Assembly: GCF_001423525.1 (NCBI RefSeq)
Contig: NZ_LMOI01000001.1
Location: 554,413-618,412, forward strand
DNA from: Arthrobacter sp. Leaf137
GTDB lineage: Bacteria; Actinomycetota; Actinomycetes; Actinomycetales; Micrococcaceae
Direction: 5' to 3'
DNA: 64,000 bases
Part shown: piece after piece, positions 25,641 through 32,854 of the stretch
How positions within the stretch are numbered: position 1 is the stretch's first letter
Layout: the number at the start of each line of letters is the position of its first letter
The notes under the pieces: generated by a model
Seen by the model: only the letters and a program-made list of their open reading frames with translations
What the model was told of the DNA's origin: nothing
Databases searched by the model: none
Position numbers and translations under genes: made by a program

Positions 25641-26395
25641 CAGATCGGCAACTTCACGTCGGTTTGGAACCAGTACTGCAGCTCGGTCACCCAGGTCCCC
25701 CAGACGCCGGTGGCCATCAGCACACCCAGCACCACCAGGATGCCGCCGCCGGTCCGCTGGATAGCGAGCCGGTGCTTGCGGAAAAATGCCATGACACCCA
25801 TGCCGCGGCGCACGGCGAGCGCGATCAGCAGGAACGGGATGCCCAGGCCAAGGCTATAAACAAACGCCAGGAAGGCGCCCTTGGCTGCTGACGAGCCGCC
25901 GGAAAGGCTGAGCAGCTGGACAGCGGAGTAGGTGGGTCCGATGCATGGTGCCCAGCCCAGCCCGAAGGTCAGGCCCAGCAGTGGCGCACCCCACAGGCCG
26001 GCGGGCGGCTTGGCGTGGATCTTGGCGTCGCGCTGCAGCCAGCCCAGGCCGCCCATGAAGACCACTCCCATGATGATGACCAGCACGCCGAGGACCTGGG
26101 TGATCCAGGCGTTCTGGGATCCGGTGATCAGGGTGCCCAACTGCCCGAAGGCCCCGCCCAGCAGGACGAAAATCACGGAGAAACCCAGCACGAACAGACC
26201 GATGCCCACGAACATCCGGCCCCGCCGCTGCTTTTGCAGGTCCACGCCGCTGAGCCCGGTGACGTAGCCCAGGTAACCCGGGACCAGGGGCAGCACGCAG
26301 GGAGAGAGGAAGGAGACCAGGCCGGCCAGCAGCGCCACGGGGATGGCGAGCAGGAGCGATCCGTTCAGGATGGTTTCGGCGAAGGGGCTGTTCAC
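25640..26395 (-). CDS. ccdA: Thiol-disulfide transmembrane protein CcdA
   Basis: 251 residues with six helices. Moves reducing equivalents from cytoplasmic thioredoxin to the extracytoplasmic thioredoxin-like protein, keeping apocytochrome c cysteines reduced. Both redox cysteines are present in their usual contexts: SFLSPCVLPLVPGYL in helix 1 and LGWAPCIGPTYSAV in helix 4. It shares one base with resB and lies 15 bp behind the TlpA-like gene, its likely redox partner. Confidence 0.94.
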   Translation of the reverse strand: MNSPFAETILNGSLLLAIPVALLAGLVSFLSPCVLPLVPGYLGYVTGLSGVDLQKQRRGRMFVGIGLFVLGFSVIFVLLGGAFGQLGTLITGSQNAWITQVLGVLVIIMGVVFMGGLGWLQRDAKIHAKPPAGLWGAPLLGLTFGLGWAPCIGPTYSAVQLLSLSGGSSAAKGAFLAFVYSLGLGIPFLLIALAVRRGMGVMAFFRKHRLAIQRTGGGILVVLGVLMATGVWGTWVTELQYWFQTDVKLPI

Positions 26396-26410
26396 GGGAG
26401 CGTGCCGCCG

Positions 26411-27022
26411 CTACTCGGCCACGGCGGCGGTGATCAGGGCTTTCAGGGTGCCCTTCTGGATTTCGCCCAGGACACGGGAAGCCACGCGGCCCTGCTTGTC
26501 CAGGACAAGGGTGGTGGGGACTGCGCCGGGAGGAACCAGCCCGGACACGGACAGCAGCACGCCGCCGTCCTTGTCGTCGAAGCTGGGGTAGGTGAGGTTG
26601 AACGTCTTATCGAACGCTTCCGCGGTTGCCTTCTCGTCGCGGAGGTTGACGCCGTAGAACTGCACGCCCTGGTCCTTGAACTCCTGGTGGAGCTCCTCGA
26701 GGATGGGCGCTTCCACCCGGCACGGGGCGCACGCGGCGAACCAGAAGTTCAGGATGGTCACCTTGCCCTGGAAGTCTGCCGGGGTCACCGTGGTGCCGTT
26801 GAAGAGGGTGCCGTTGACCTGGATGGCGTCCTTGCGGTCCGCTACGGCGAACTCGGTGACGGAGCCGTCGCCCGCCACATAGTTCTTGTTGTCCCCGGCC
26901 CTGGCCTGCTTCGCCAGGGCGTCTTCCTGGGCGCAGCCCGATAGTCCCAAGGTGAGCGCGGTTAGGGCGAGGCCGCCGGCAGCCAGCACGCTCCGGCGCG
27001 GGGTCAGGTTGTTGTGGGTCAC
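26411..27022 (-). CDS. TlpA/ResA-like thiol-disulfide oxidoreductase, lipoprotein
   Basis: 203 residues. N-terminal twin-arginine PRRSVLAAGG, hydrophobic stretch and lipobox LSGC make it a membrane-anchored extracytoplasmic protein. The thioredoxin fold follows, with the redox motif CAPC in WFAACAPCRVEAPIL and the conserved cis-Pro region PPGAVPTTLVLD. Known role of the family in this context: reducing the CXXCH cysteines of apocytochrome c with electrons from CcdA. It lies 3 bp behind the histidine phosphatase gene. Confidence 0.9.
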   Translation of the reverse strand: MTHNNLTPRRSVLAAGGLALTALTLGLSGCAQEDALAKQARAGDNKNYVAGDGSVTEFAVADRKDAIQVNGTLFNGTTVTPADFQGKVTILNFWFAACAPCRVEAPILEELHQEFKDQGVQFYGVNLRDEKATAEAFDKTFNLTYPSFDDKDGGVLLSVSGLVPPGAVPTTLVLDKQGRVASRVLGEIQKGTLKALITAAVAE

Positions 27023-27025
27023 TGC

Positions 27026-27706
27026 TTAGGCTCCAGGGGTGCTGGCGGCACCGGGAAGAAGGGACGCCGCCGGTTCGCTGTACTGGACGCGCAGGAGGCT
27101 GCCGTCGTCGTCGAACACCAGGGACGTGATGGAGGTGAGGGTGCATTCGCGTTTCCGCGGGTCATGCCAGAGTGGTTTGCCCTCCGCGCTGAGGCGGGTG
27201 GCCCAGATGGGGAGCTGGTGGCTGACCATGATGGCTTCGGGGCCGTTGGTGCCGTAGTCGCCGCCGGCGAAATCGATGGCGCTCAGGCGTGCTTCCTGGA
27301 CCGCCGCCATGACGCGGGATGCCTGCTGCTTGTACGGCTCGCCCCAAGAGGGCCGCAGCGGGTTGACCAGCCGCGGCCAGTGCTTCGGCCGGCGCAGTTC
27401 GGCCTTGGTGACCTTCATGCCCTCGAAGTAGTTTTCGGCTTCGATGATGCGTGCGTCGGTGTGGATCTGCAGGCGCAATGCTTCTGCCGTGGGGGCTGCC
27501 GTTTCCTGGGCCCGGTCCAGCGGAGAGGCAGCAAGATAGGTGATCCTGGCGCCGGCTTCTGCCTGTTCCCGGAAGTGCCCGGCAAGCATGCGGGCCATCT
27601 CCCGCCCCAGTTCGGAGAGGTGGAATTCGGGCAGCCGTCCGTACAGAACGCCGTCGGGATTATGGACCTCGCCGTGGCGGAGCAGATGGACAGTGGCTTG
27701 GGGCAT
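27026..27706 (-). CDS. Histidine phosphatase family protein (phosphoglycerate mutase-like)
   Basis: 226 residues. The catalytic motif LLRHGEVHNP is at residues 8-17 and the second His is in MVSHQLPIW. GRLPEFHLSELGREMA is the usual segment after the motif. The substrate is unknown. The same gene opens the cytochrome c biogenesis cluster in mycobacteria as well (phosphatase, ResA, CcdA, ResB, CcsA), so the association is conserved although a role in cytochrome assembly has not been shown to my knowledge. Divergent from yceI. Confidence 0.88.
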   Translation of the reverse strand: MPQATVHLLRHGEVHNPDGVLYGRLPEFHLSELGREMARMLAGHFREQAEAGARITYLAASPLDRAQETAAPTAEALRLQIHTDARIIEAENYFEGMKVTKAELRRPKHWPRLVNPLRPSWGEPYKQQASRVMAAVQEARLSAIDFAGGDYGTNGPEAIMVSHQLPIWATRLSAEGKPLWHDPRKRECTLTSITSLVFDDDGSLLRVQYSEPAASLLPGAASTPGA

Positions 27707-27780
27707 GTTTACCAGTTTCTCAAAGATGGCCTGCGATCCGAAATCTTCTACAAAGAGTAGAACTGAAGTTTTTGAAGAAA

Positions 27781-27866
27781 TGTTCCGCTGACGGGAACAA
27801 AAGATGCAAATGCATGTTTATACTGGATGCAGCAAGTTAGTTGAGACTTCAACCGATGAAGCTTCA
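27781..27866 (+). promoter_or_regulatory. yceI promoter region with three inverted repeats
   Basis: A good -10, TATACT, is at 27819-27824. Just downstream, in the future 5' UTR, are GTTGA-GACT-TCAAC (27840-27853) and the perfect palindrome TGAAGCTTCA (27857-27866), a layout typical for a MarR-type repressor. Upstream is TGTTCC-N7-GGAACA (27781-27799) with 6-bp arms. The -35 is not clear. The rest of the 27707-27908 gap serves the divergent cytochrome cluster. Confidence 0.5.
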
Positions 27867-27908
27867 ACAGCAGAATCCCGCAGGCACGCAGACACTAGGA
27901 GCAACACC

Positions 27909-28457
27909 ATGGCACTTCCCGCAGACGTCACCACCGGCACCTGGACCCTCGACAACTCCCACAGCGAGATCGGCTTCACTGTCCGGCACGCCGGCATCAG
28001 CAAGGTGCGCGGGCAGTTCACCGACGCCAACGCCACGCTCGAGCTCGCCGAGGACGTAGCCCAGTCCAAGATCGCCGCCACCATCAACACCGCCAGCTTC
28101 GACTCCGGCGACGCCAACCGCGACGGCCACGTCAAGGGCGAGGACTTCTTCGACGTGGAGAAGTTCCCGGAAATGTCCTTCGTGTCCAACGGCCTGGTGG
28201 CCAAGGGCAACAGCTACGAACTGACCGGCGACCTCACCATCAAGGGTGTCACCCGCCCCGTGACCCTCGAAACCGAGTTCAACGGCGTGGCGGTTGATCC
28301 CTTCGGCAACACCCGCGCCGGCGTCTCCGCAGAGACCACCATCAGCCGCAAGGACTTCGGCCTGACCTGGAACGCCGTCCTGGAGACCGGCGGCGTGCTG
28401 GTCAGCGACAAGGTTGCCATCAACCTGGAACTCGCGTTCATCGCCCCCGCCGCGTAA
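27909..28457 (+). CDS. YceI family lipid-binding-like protein
   Basis: 182 residues covering the whole YceI beta-barrel (lipocalin-like, binds polyisoprenoids in studied members). Typical elements: GTWTLDNSHSEIGFTVRHAG at the start, DSGDANRDGHVKGEDFFDV, YELTGDLTIKGVTRPV and LTWNAVLETGGVLV. No signal peptide, as in most actinobacterial members. The ATG at 27909 begins the domain; the frame is open from 27804 but the promoter elements lie inside that extension. Probably monocistronic, with a terminator 20 bp after its stop. Confidence 0.9.
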   Translation: MALPADVTTGTWTLDNSHSEIGFTVRHAGISKVRGQFTDANATLELAEDVAQSKIAATINTASFDSGDANRDGHVKGEDFFDVEKFPEMSFVSNGLVAKGNSYELTGDLTIKGVTRPVTLETEFNGVAVDPFGNTRAGVSAETTISRKDFGLTWNAVLETGGVLVSDKVAINLELAFIAPAA

Positions 28458-28476
28458 GCAGCGAATCCTTCGGGCG

Positions 28477-28512
28477 AAACCCCGGCGCCGCCCTCAGGGC
28501 GGGCCGGGGTTT
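28477..28512 (+). terminator. Terminator-like hairpin after yceI
   Basis: Arms AAACCCCGG (28477-28485) and CCGGGGTTT (28504-28512) are perfect, and the interior folds further (CGCCC-TCA-GGGCG). The T-run of the right arm and the position 20 bp after the yceI stop support intrinsic termination. Confidence 0.7.
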
Positions 28513-28611
28513 CCCGTTTAAGCAGGACCCCTTGCGCAGTTCCCGGCCCAGCCCTGCGGCACGGGAGCGTGAGGCCCGGCCAGGCACGACGACGGCGCTA
28601 CAGTGAACGCC

Positions 28612-29076
28612 ATGAGCAATTCCCCCAGCGCTCCCCGCAGCGGGGCTGCCGCGATGTTTTCCCTCGCCGGGCTGCCCCTTGAACTGAAGGTCTCCTTCTG
28701 GATCTGGTTTGTGGGCGGAGTCCTGTCCCTGCTGGGAGGCCTGCTGGGATTGCTGGCTTCGCTGGTCCTGTTCGCCGCGGCACCGGCGGCTGCCATGGGC
28801 GTGGTGGTGCTGATGCTGCTGGCCGCCGCGGTGGGGGCGGCCCAGATGGTCTTCGCCCTCAAGATGAAGGCAGGGCGGTCCTGGGCGCGGGTGGCCCTCA
28901 CTGTGCTGGCGGCCATCACCCTTGGCCTCGCCGTGGTGAATGGCTCCGCCGGCACCGGCCAGGCCGGGAACTGGGTGGCGTTCGTGGTGGCGCTGGCTGC
29001 AACCGTCCTGATGTGGTTGCCGAAGGCGCAGGCCTGGTTCCGCGGAAGTCCGCGCCGGAATACCTCTTCCGAATGA
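28612..29076 (+). CDS. Hypothetical small membrane protein
   Basis: 154 residues with four hydrophobic helices (SFWIWFVGGVLSLLGGLLG, LVLFAAAPAAAMGVVVLML, then VALTVLAAITLGLAVV and WVAFVVALAATVLMWLP). No catalytic motif. The ending MWLPKAQAWF resembles the closing segments of the proteins at 13.0 and 29.2 kb, so these may form one loosely related family. ATG at 28612 is chosen; a GTG three codons upstream (28603) is an alternative, and neither has a strong ribosome site. Confidence 0.6.
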   Translation: MSNSPSAPRSGAAAMFSLAGLPLELKVSFWIWFVGGVLSLLGGLLGLLASLVLFAAAPAAAMGVVVLMLLAAAVGAAQMVFALKMKAGRSWARVALTVLAAITLGLAVVNGSAGTGQAGNWVAFVVALAATVLMWLPKAQAWFRGSPRRNTSSE

Positions 29077-29188
29077 TCCCCAAGGGCGGCGGCCGGGGGT
29101 ACGGTGGTCTTAAGTCATGCTGGGGGTAGGGGCACTGGACCGATCCTCGGCAACCCACCTGTAACCCGACATGAATAGAGGACCGCTC

Positions 29189-30088
29189 ATGAGCACTCCC
29201 CCTGTCCCGCCGCCGGGATCCAACGATCCCCACTCCGGCAGTTCAAACACCGGCAACTCGAACACCAACGGCGCTGCCGGCAACCAGCCGCCGCGCTTTG
29301 GCGAAAACGCCCCGCAGTACGGCCAGAACGCACCCCAGTACGGGCAGAACGCGCCGCAGCAGGGCCAGGACCAGCCGCAGTACGGCCAGAACGCTCCGCA
29401 GTACGGGCAAAACGCGCCTCAGCAGGGCCAGCAGTTCGGTTCGCAGCCGCCGGCTGCCCCGCAGTACGGGCAGAACGCACCCCAGCAGGGCCAGCAGTAC
29501 GGCCAGGGCTATGGCCAGCAGTTCGGCCAGAACGCTCCAGGTAACGGACAGCAGTTCGGCCAGTCGCCGTACGGCCAGTCCCCCTACCCGTCTGAGCAGC
29601 CCCAGCCGGCCGGCAGCAACGGGGTTCCCCAGCTGGTCAACATTTCCTTCTGGCTCCTGCTCGCGGCCGCAGCCATTTTCGTGATTTCCATGCTGACGGG
29701 CCTCGGCCAGCTGAACGACCCCGTGTTCCGCCAGACATTCGAGGACCAGATGGAGTCGAGCGGCGCCACCGGCGTGACATACGACGACGTCCAGGGCTTC
29801 ATTGGCGGAACCCTGGTGGTATTCGCCATCCTGGGCGCCGGCCTGTACTTCCTGGTGGCCTTCTTTGTCCGCAAGGGCAAGAACTGGGCACGCATCCTGG
29901 GAACGGTCTTCGCGGGCCTGTCGGTCTTCGGGCTGTTCGGTATCCCCACCTTCGGTACGCTCGGCACCGTCCTGGGCATCGCGGCCATCGTGCTGCTGTA
30001 CCTGCCGGCCGCTGCGCCGTACTTCCGGAAGCAGCAGCCCTTCGCCAACCCTTATGGCGGCGGTTTCGGCAGCCCGTACGGCCGCTGA
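29189..30088 (+). CDS. Membrane protein with Gln/Asn/Gly/Pro repeat N-terminus
   Basis: 299 residues. Residues 30-150 are tandem repeats of about six to thirteen residues built on QYGQNAPQ and QQGQ, encoded by near-identical DNA (cagtacggccagaacgc units). The second half has three to four membrane helices (NISFWLLLAAAAIFVISML, VVFAILGAGLYFLVAFFVR, TVLGIAAIVLLYLPAAAPYF). Such disordered N-tails on small membrane proteins are frequent in Micrococcaceae; function unknown. ATG 29189 follows AGAGGA by 6 bases; an upstream ATG at 29171 has no ribosome site. Confidence 0.7.
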   Translation: MSTPPVPPPGSNDPHSGSSNTGNSNTNGAAGNQPPRFGENAPQYGQNAPQYGQNAPQQGQDQPQYGQNAPQYGQNAPQQGQQFGSQPPAAPQYGQNAPQQGQQYGQGYGQQFGQNAPGNGQQFGQSPYGQSPYPSEQPQPAGSNGVPQLVNISFWLLLAAAAIFVISMLTGLGQLNDPVFRQTFEDQMESSGATGVTYDDVQGFIGGTLVVFAILGAGLYFLVAFFVRKGKNWARILGTVFAGLSVFGLFGIPTFGTLGTVLGIAAIVLLYLPAAAPYFRKQQPFANPYGGGFGSPYGR

Positions 30089-30134
30089 CCCTTAGCTCCA
30101 CTCCCGCGGGCGCGGGTTCCGGACCTGCCGGATT

Positions 30135-30839
30135 TCAGGCAGTCTGCTCCGGGGCCTGCGCCCGTTGTGCGTGGTAGGCAAGGATCTGAAGCTCGGTGGC
30201 CATGTCCACCTTGCGCAGGTTGACGCCCTCGGGGACCTGCAGCATCACAGGGGCGAAGCTCAGTACGCTCCGCACGCCGGCCGCCACTACCCGGTCGCAG
30301 ACCCCCTGGGCTACGGATGCCGGCAACGCCAGCACCACCATGTTGGCGCCGGTCCGGTGCAACACCGCTTCCAGGTCCGCGACATCGCTGACCCGCAGCC
30401 ACCCCACTTCGTTTCCCACCACCATCTGGTCGGCGTCGAAGATGGCCACCACGTCGAATCCCCTGGACTCGAACCCGCCATACCGGGCCAGGGCCTTGCC
30501 CAGGTTGCCGGCGCCCACAATGGCGACCTTCCAGTCGTGCGTCAGGCCCAGTGCGGCTGCGATATGGCGGCTCAGGTACTGGACTTCGTAGCCCACCCCG
30601 CGGGTGCCGTAGGAACCTACATGCGAAAGGTCCTTGCGGAGCGTGGAGGAACTCACGCCGGAGGCTTCGGCCAGTGATTCGGAGGACACCCGCTCGATGC
30701 CGTCGGCCAGGAGGGTGTTGAGGGCGCGGAGGTAGATCGTCAGCCGTGCCACCGCTGCGGGCGGAATCTGCTTGGCCGGCGTACCCGTGGCGTCCGGCAG
30801 GTCCGGGACGGCCTGGGGAGTTGAGTCCAGCGAAGTCAC
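30135..30839 (-). CDS. rex: Redox-sensing transcriptional repressor Rex
   Basis: 234-residue NAD(H)-binding repressor that senses the NADH/NAD+ ratio. N-terminal winged helix: IPPAAVARLTIYLRALNTL and SSESLAEASGVSSSTLRKDLS, then VGSYGTRGVGYEV. Rossmann domain with the dinucleotide motif IVGAGNLGKAL and VVAIFDAD. The C-terminal domain-swap helix is seen in VNLRKVDMATELQILAYH. GTG 30839 is preferred because GGGAGGGG stands before it; the frame extends to 30872. I looked for the usual Rex operator (TTGTGAA-N4-TTCACAA) near this gene and saw none. Confidence 0.92.
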   Translation of the reverse strand: MTSLDSTPQAVPDLPDATGTPAKQIPPAAVARLTIYLRALNTLLADGIERVSSESLAEASGVSSSTLRKDLSHVGSYGTRGVGYEVQYLSRHIAAALGLTHDWKVAIVGAGNLGKALARYGGFESRGFDVVAIFDADQMVVGNEVGWLRVSDVADLEAVLHRTGANMVVLALPASVAQGVCDRVVAAGVRSVLSFAPVMLQVPEGVNLRKVDMATELQILAYHAQRAQAPEQTA

Positions 30840-30929
30840 CAGCCCCTCCCTTGCATCGCGTTGTGCCTCCACTCTAGAGCCCCATCGCCGGTGCCAACAA
30901 AGCAGGTACCGTCACGTCGGACCGTGCCC

Positions 30930-31184
30930 CTACTGCGCCATTGCCCGTTGCAGGACGCGTTCCAGCCGGGCTTCGTCGATCTTCCAGAAGTCGCGCTGCA
31001 CACCGTCCACGAGGACCACGGGGATTTCCTCCGCATAGCGTTCGCGCAGTTCCGGTTGGTTGTCCACCAACTCTTCGCTCCACTTAAGGCCCAGTGCGGC
31101 AGTGACCCGGCCGACGGCGTCGCGCGCGTCTTCGCACAGGTGGCAGTTCGCTTTGGTGACCAGGACAACATGGGGTGTGGGCAT
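30930..31184 (-). CDS. Glutaredoxin family protein
   Basis: 84 residues. Thioredoxin fold with the redox motif CHLC in VTKANCHLCEDARDAV, and the cis-Pro segment EEIPVVLVDGVQ. It lacks the GSH-binding features that distinguish true glutaredoxins, as expected for actinobacteria that use mycothiol. The neighbourhood of glutaredoxin-like protein, HAD phosphatase, bS22 and BldC-like protein is also found in mycobacteria. It is 90 bp upstream of rex, same strand. Confidence 0.88.
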   Translation of the reverse strand: MPTPHVVLVTKANCHLCEDARDAVGRVTAALGLKWSEELVDNQPELRERYAEEIPVVLVDGVQRDFWKIDEARLERVLQRAMAQ

Positions 31185-31272
31185 GCTTTAACGGTAGCGC
31201 CGTTGAAGCACGCCTACACCCCGCCCGGCATGCCGGCCGCGGCCGCCCGGTGGATTGACTAGACTCAAGTCC

Positions 31273-32091
31273 ATGCCCGAGGAGAAATACGTCGCCGTTG
31301 TGACCCGGCCGGTCGCTGCGCCGCAGCCGGGCGAGGCGGCGTTTTTCGATGTGGACAACACCCTCATGCGCGGCGCCAGCCTGTTCCACGTGGCCCGGAA
31401 GATGCACCAGCGGGGGGCATTCACGCTGGCGGAGGCAGCCGGTTTCGCCTGGAAGCAGTTCAAGTTCGTGGCCCGCGGCGAGAACATCGACGACGTCCAC
31501 GCTGTCCGTGATTCAGCGCTCACCCTCGCTGCCGGCATCGCAGTGGAGGACATCAAGGCGCTGGGCGAAGAGGTCTACGACGAGATGATCGCCTCGCGGA
31601 TCTGGCCCGGGGCCAAGGCACTGGCCGAACAGCACCTCAGGGTGGGCCGCCGCGTCTGGCTGGTCACCGCCACCCCCATTGAAGTTGCGACAGTCATCTC
31701 CACCCGGCTGGGCCTGACCGGGGCGCTGGGAACGGTGGGCGAGGTCTCGGACGGAATGTACACCGGCAGGCTGGTGGGAGACATCCTGCACGGCTCTGCC
31801 AAAGCGGTGGCGGTGCAGGGCATCGCTGACGAGGAGGACCTGGACCTTAAGCGCTGCTGGGCCTACAGCGACTCCTACAACGACATCCCGCTGCTGTCCC
31901 TGGTGGGCCATCCGGTGGCCATCAATCCGGACGCCAAGCTGCGCCGCCACGCGCGCGACAACAACTGGCCGGTGTACGACTTCCGCGCCGGCCGCCGGGC
32001 TGCGACGTTCGGCCTCAAGGCCGCAACCATGGGCGGCGCCGTGTACGGCCTCTGGAAGGGCTTCGCGAGGATCCGCGGCCCCCGGGCCTAA
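31273..32091 (+). CDS. HAD-IB family hydrolase (SerB-like phosphatase)
   Basis: 272 residues. HAD motif I FFDVDNTLM (two aspartates), motif II Thr in VTATPIEVA, motif III Lys in GSAKAVAVQ and motif IV YSDSYNDIPLL are all present, so it should be an active Mg-dependent phosphatase. The subfamily IB includes phosphoserine phosphatase and actinobacterial lipid-linked members; substrate unresolved. The ATG at 31273 is preferred over the TTG six codons earlier. Its 3' end faces the bS22 gene across a shared terminator. Confidence 0.85.
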   Translation: MPEEKYVAVVTRPVAAPQPGEAAFFDVDNTLMRGASLFHVARKMHQRGAFTLAEAAGFAWKQFKFVARGENIDDVHAVRDSALTLAAGIAVEDIKALGEEVYDEMIASRIWPGAKALAEQHLRVGRRVWLVTATPIEVATVISTRLGLTGALGTVGEVSDGMYTGRLVGDILHGSAKAVAVQGIADEEDLDLKRCWAYSDSYNDIPLLSLVGHPVAINPDAKLRRHARDNNWPVYDFRAGRRAATFGLKAATMGGAVYGLWKGFARIRGPRA

Positions 32092-32114
32092 CCCGGCGCT
32101 TCTGAGGGCAAAAG

Positions 32115-32148
32115 AAATGCCCGCCACCTTGGAAGGCGGCGGGCATTT
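32115..32148. terminator. Bidirectional terminator between HAD hydrolase and bS22
   Basis: AAATGCCCGCC (32115-32125) pairs perfectly with GGCGGGCATTT (32138-32148), and the loop adds CCTT/AAGG pairing. A-run and T-run flank both sides, so it can stop both convergent genes. Confidence 0.85.
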
Positions 32149-32168
32149 CCACGCTTTTCGAAGTATCT

Positions 32169-32267
32169 CTACTTCTTATTGCGGCGCTGGTGACGGGTCT
32201 TGCGAAGCAGCTTGCGGTGCTTCTTCTTGGCCATACGCTTGCGACGCTTCTTGATAACTGAACCCAC
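32169..32267 (-). CDS. 30S ribosomal protein bS22 (AURKAIN/COX24-type, 32 residues)
   Basis: A 32-residue, highly basic peptide: it starts MGSVIKKRRKRMAKKKH, continues RKLLRKTRHQRRNKK and ends at TAG. This matches the tiny actinobacterial ribosomal protein bS22 found near the decoding centre. GTG at 32267 has AAGGAA 5 bases upstream. It is easily missed because of its size. The 32268-32459 gap upstream holds its promoter (no confident boxes) and a 6-bp hairpin GGCGGC/GCCGCC (32398-32417) behind the BldC-like gene. Confidence 0.93.
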   Translation of the reverse strand: MGSVIKKRRKRMAKKKHRKLLRKTRHQRRNKK

Positions 32268-32459
32268 GAAAGTTCCTTACAAACTAGATGCAGTACCTGT
32301 CTGATGGAAATGGTCCGCGGACAAAGCTACGAACTGAACAACTGACAGATTCTTACAATGACGTAAAACGTTCCTTAACAGCGTACCGCTTCCGGGGGGC
32401 GGCATCTAACCGCCGCCGCGGACAACCGGCACAAGTACCGGATTTACGGCGCAACCGGC

Positions 32460-32672
32460 TCAGGCGGTGCCTGCGTGCCCGTCCACCACGGCGCCCCTGA
32501 GGTACTGGTCCACCGCAGTCTCGGGCACGCGGTAGGAGCGGCCAAAGCGGACTGCCGGCATTTCACCGGAGTGGACCAGGCGGTAGACGGTCATTTTGGA
32601 GACGCGCATGACCTGGGCAACTTCTGCCACGGTCAGGAACTTCGCGTTCGAGAAGTTCTGTTCTGCGGACAT
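32460..32672 (-). CDS. BldC-like / excisionase-type helix-turn-helix protein
   Basis: 70 residues, about the size of BldC. One MerR-like winged helix: LTVAEVAQVMRVSKMTVYRL, then HSGEMPAVRFGRSYRVP and the closing helix VDQYLRGAVV. Such proteins bind DNA as cooperative oligomers on direct repeats. The ATG at 32672 has AAGGAA-type sites upstream; a longer frame to 32927 has no support. The pair with bS22 is conserved in mycobacteria, where it flanks the same genes, suggesting a housekeeping role rather than phage excision. Confidence 0.85.
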   Translation of the reverse strand: MSAEQNFSNAKFLTVAEVAQVMRVSKMTVYRLVHSGEMPAVRFGRSYRVPETAVDQYLRGAVVDGHAGTA

Positions 32673-32854
32673 TTCCTTATTTTCCTTTGCTGACGGATGG
32701 ACACAGTGGACCCCCGGGTCGTACCAAATGCGGTGTTCCGATGCTGAGCCATCCACCAACCACCTATCCAGATACTCTAGATGTTCCTGTGGCAGAAGTG
32801 AAAGTACTGGGGTCCCCCTATTTGCCCGGCGCCCCACCCCTCCCGTTGACCCCG

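Noticed and set aside
27781..27799. SOS/LexA box
   Set aside because: TGTTCC-N7-GGAACA has the wrong half-site polarity and spacing for the actinobacterial LexA site (GAAC-N4-GTTC).
30840..30929. Rex operator near rex
   Set aside because: No sequence close to TTGTGAA-N4-TTCACAA was seen in this gap.
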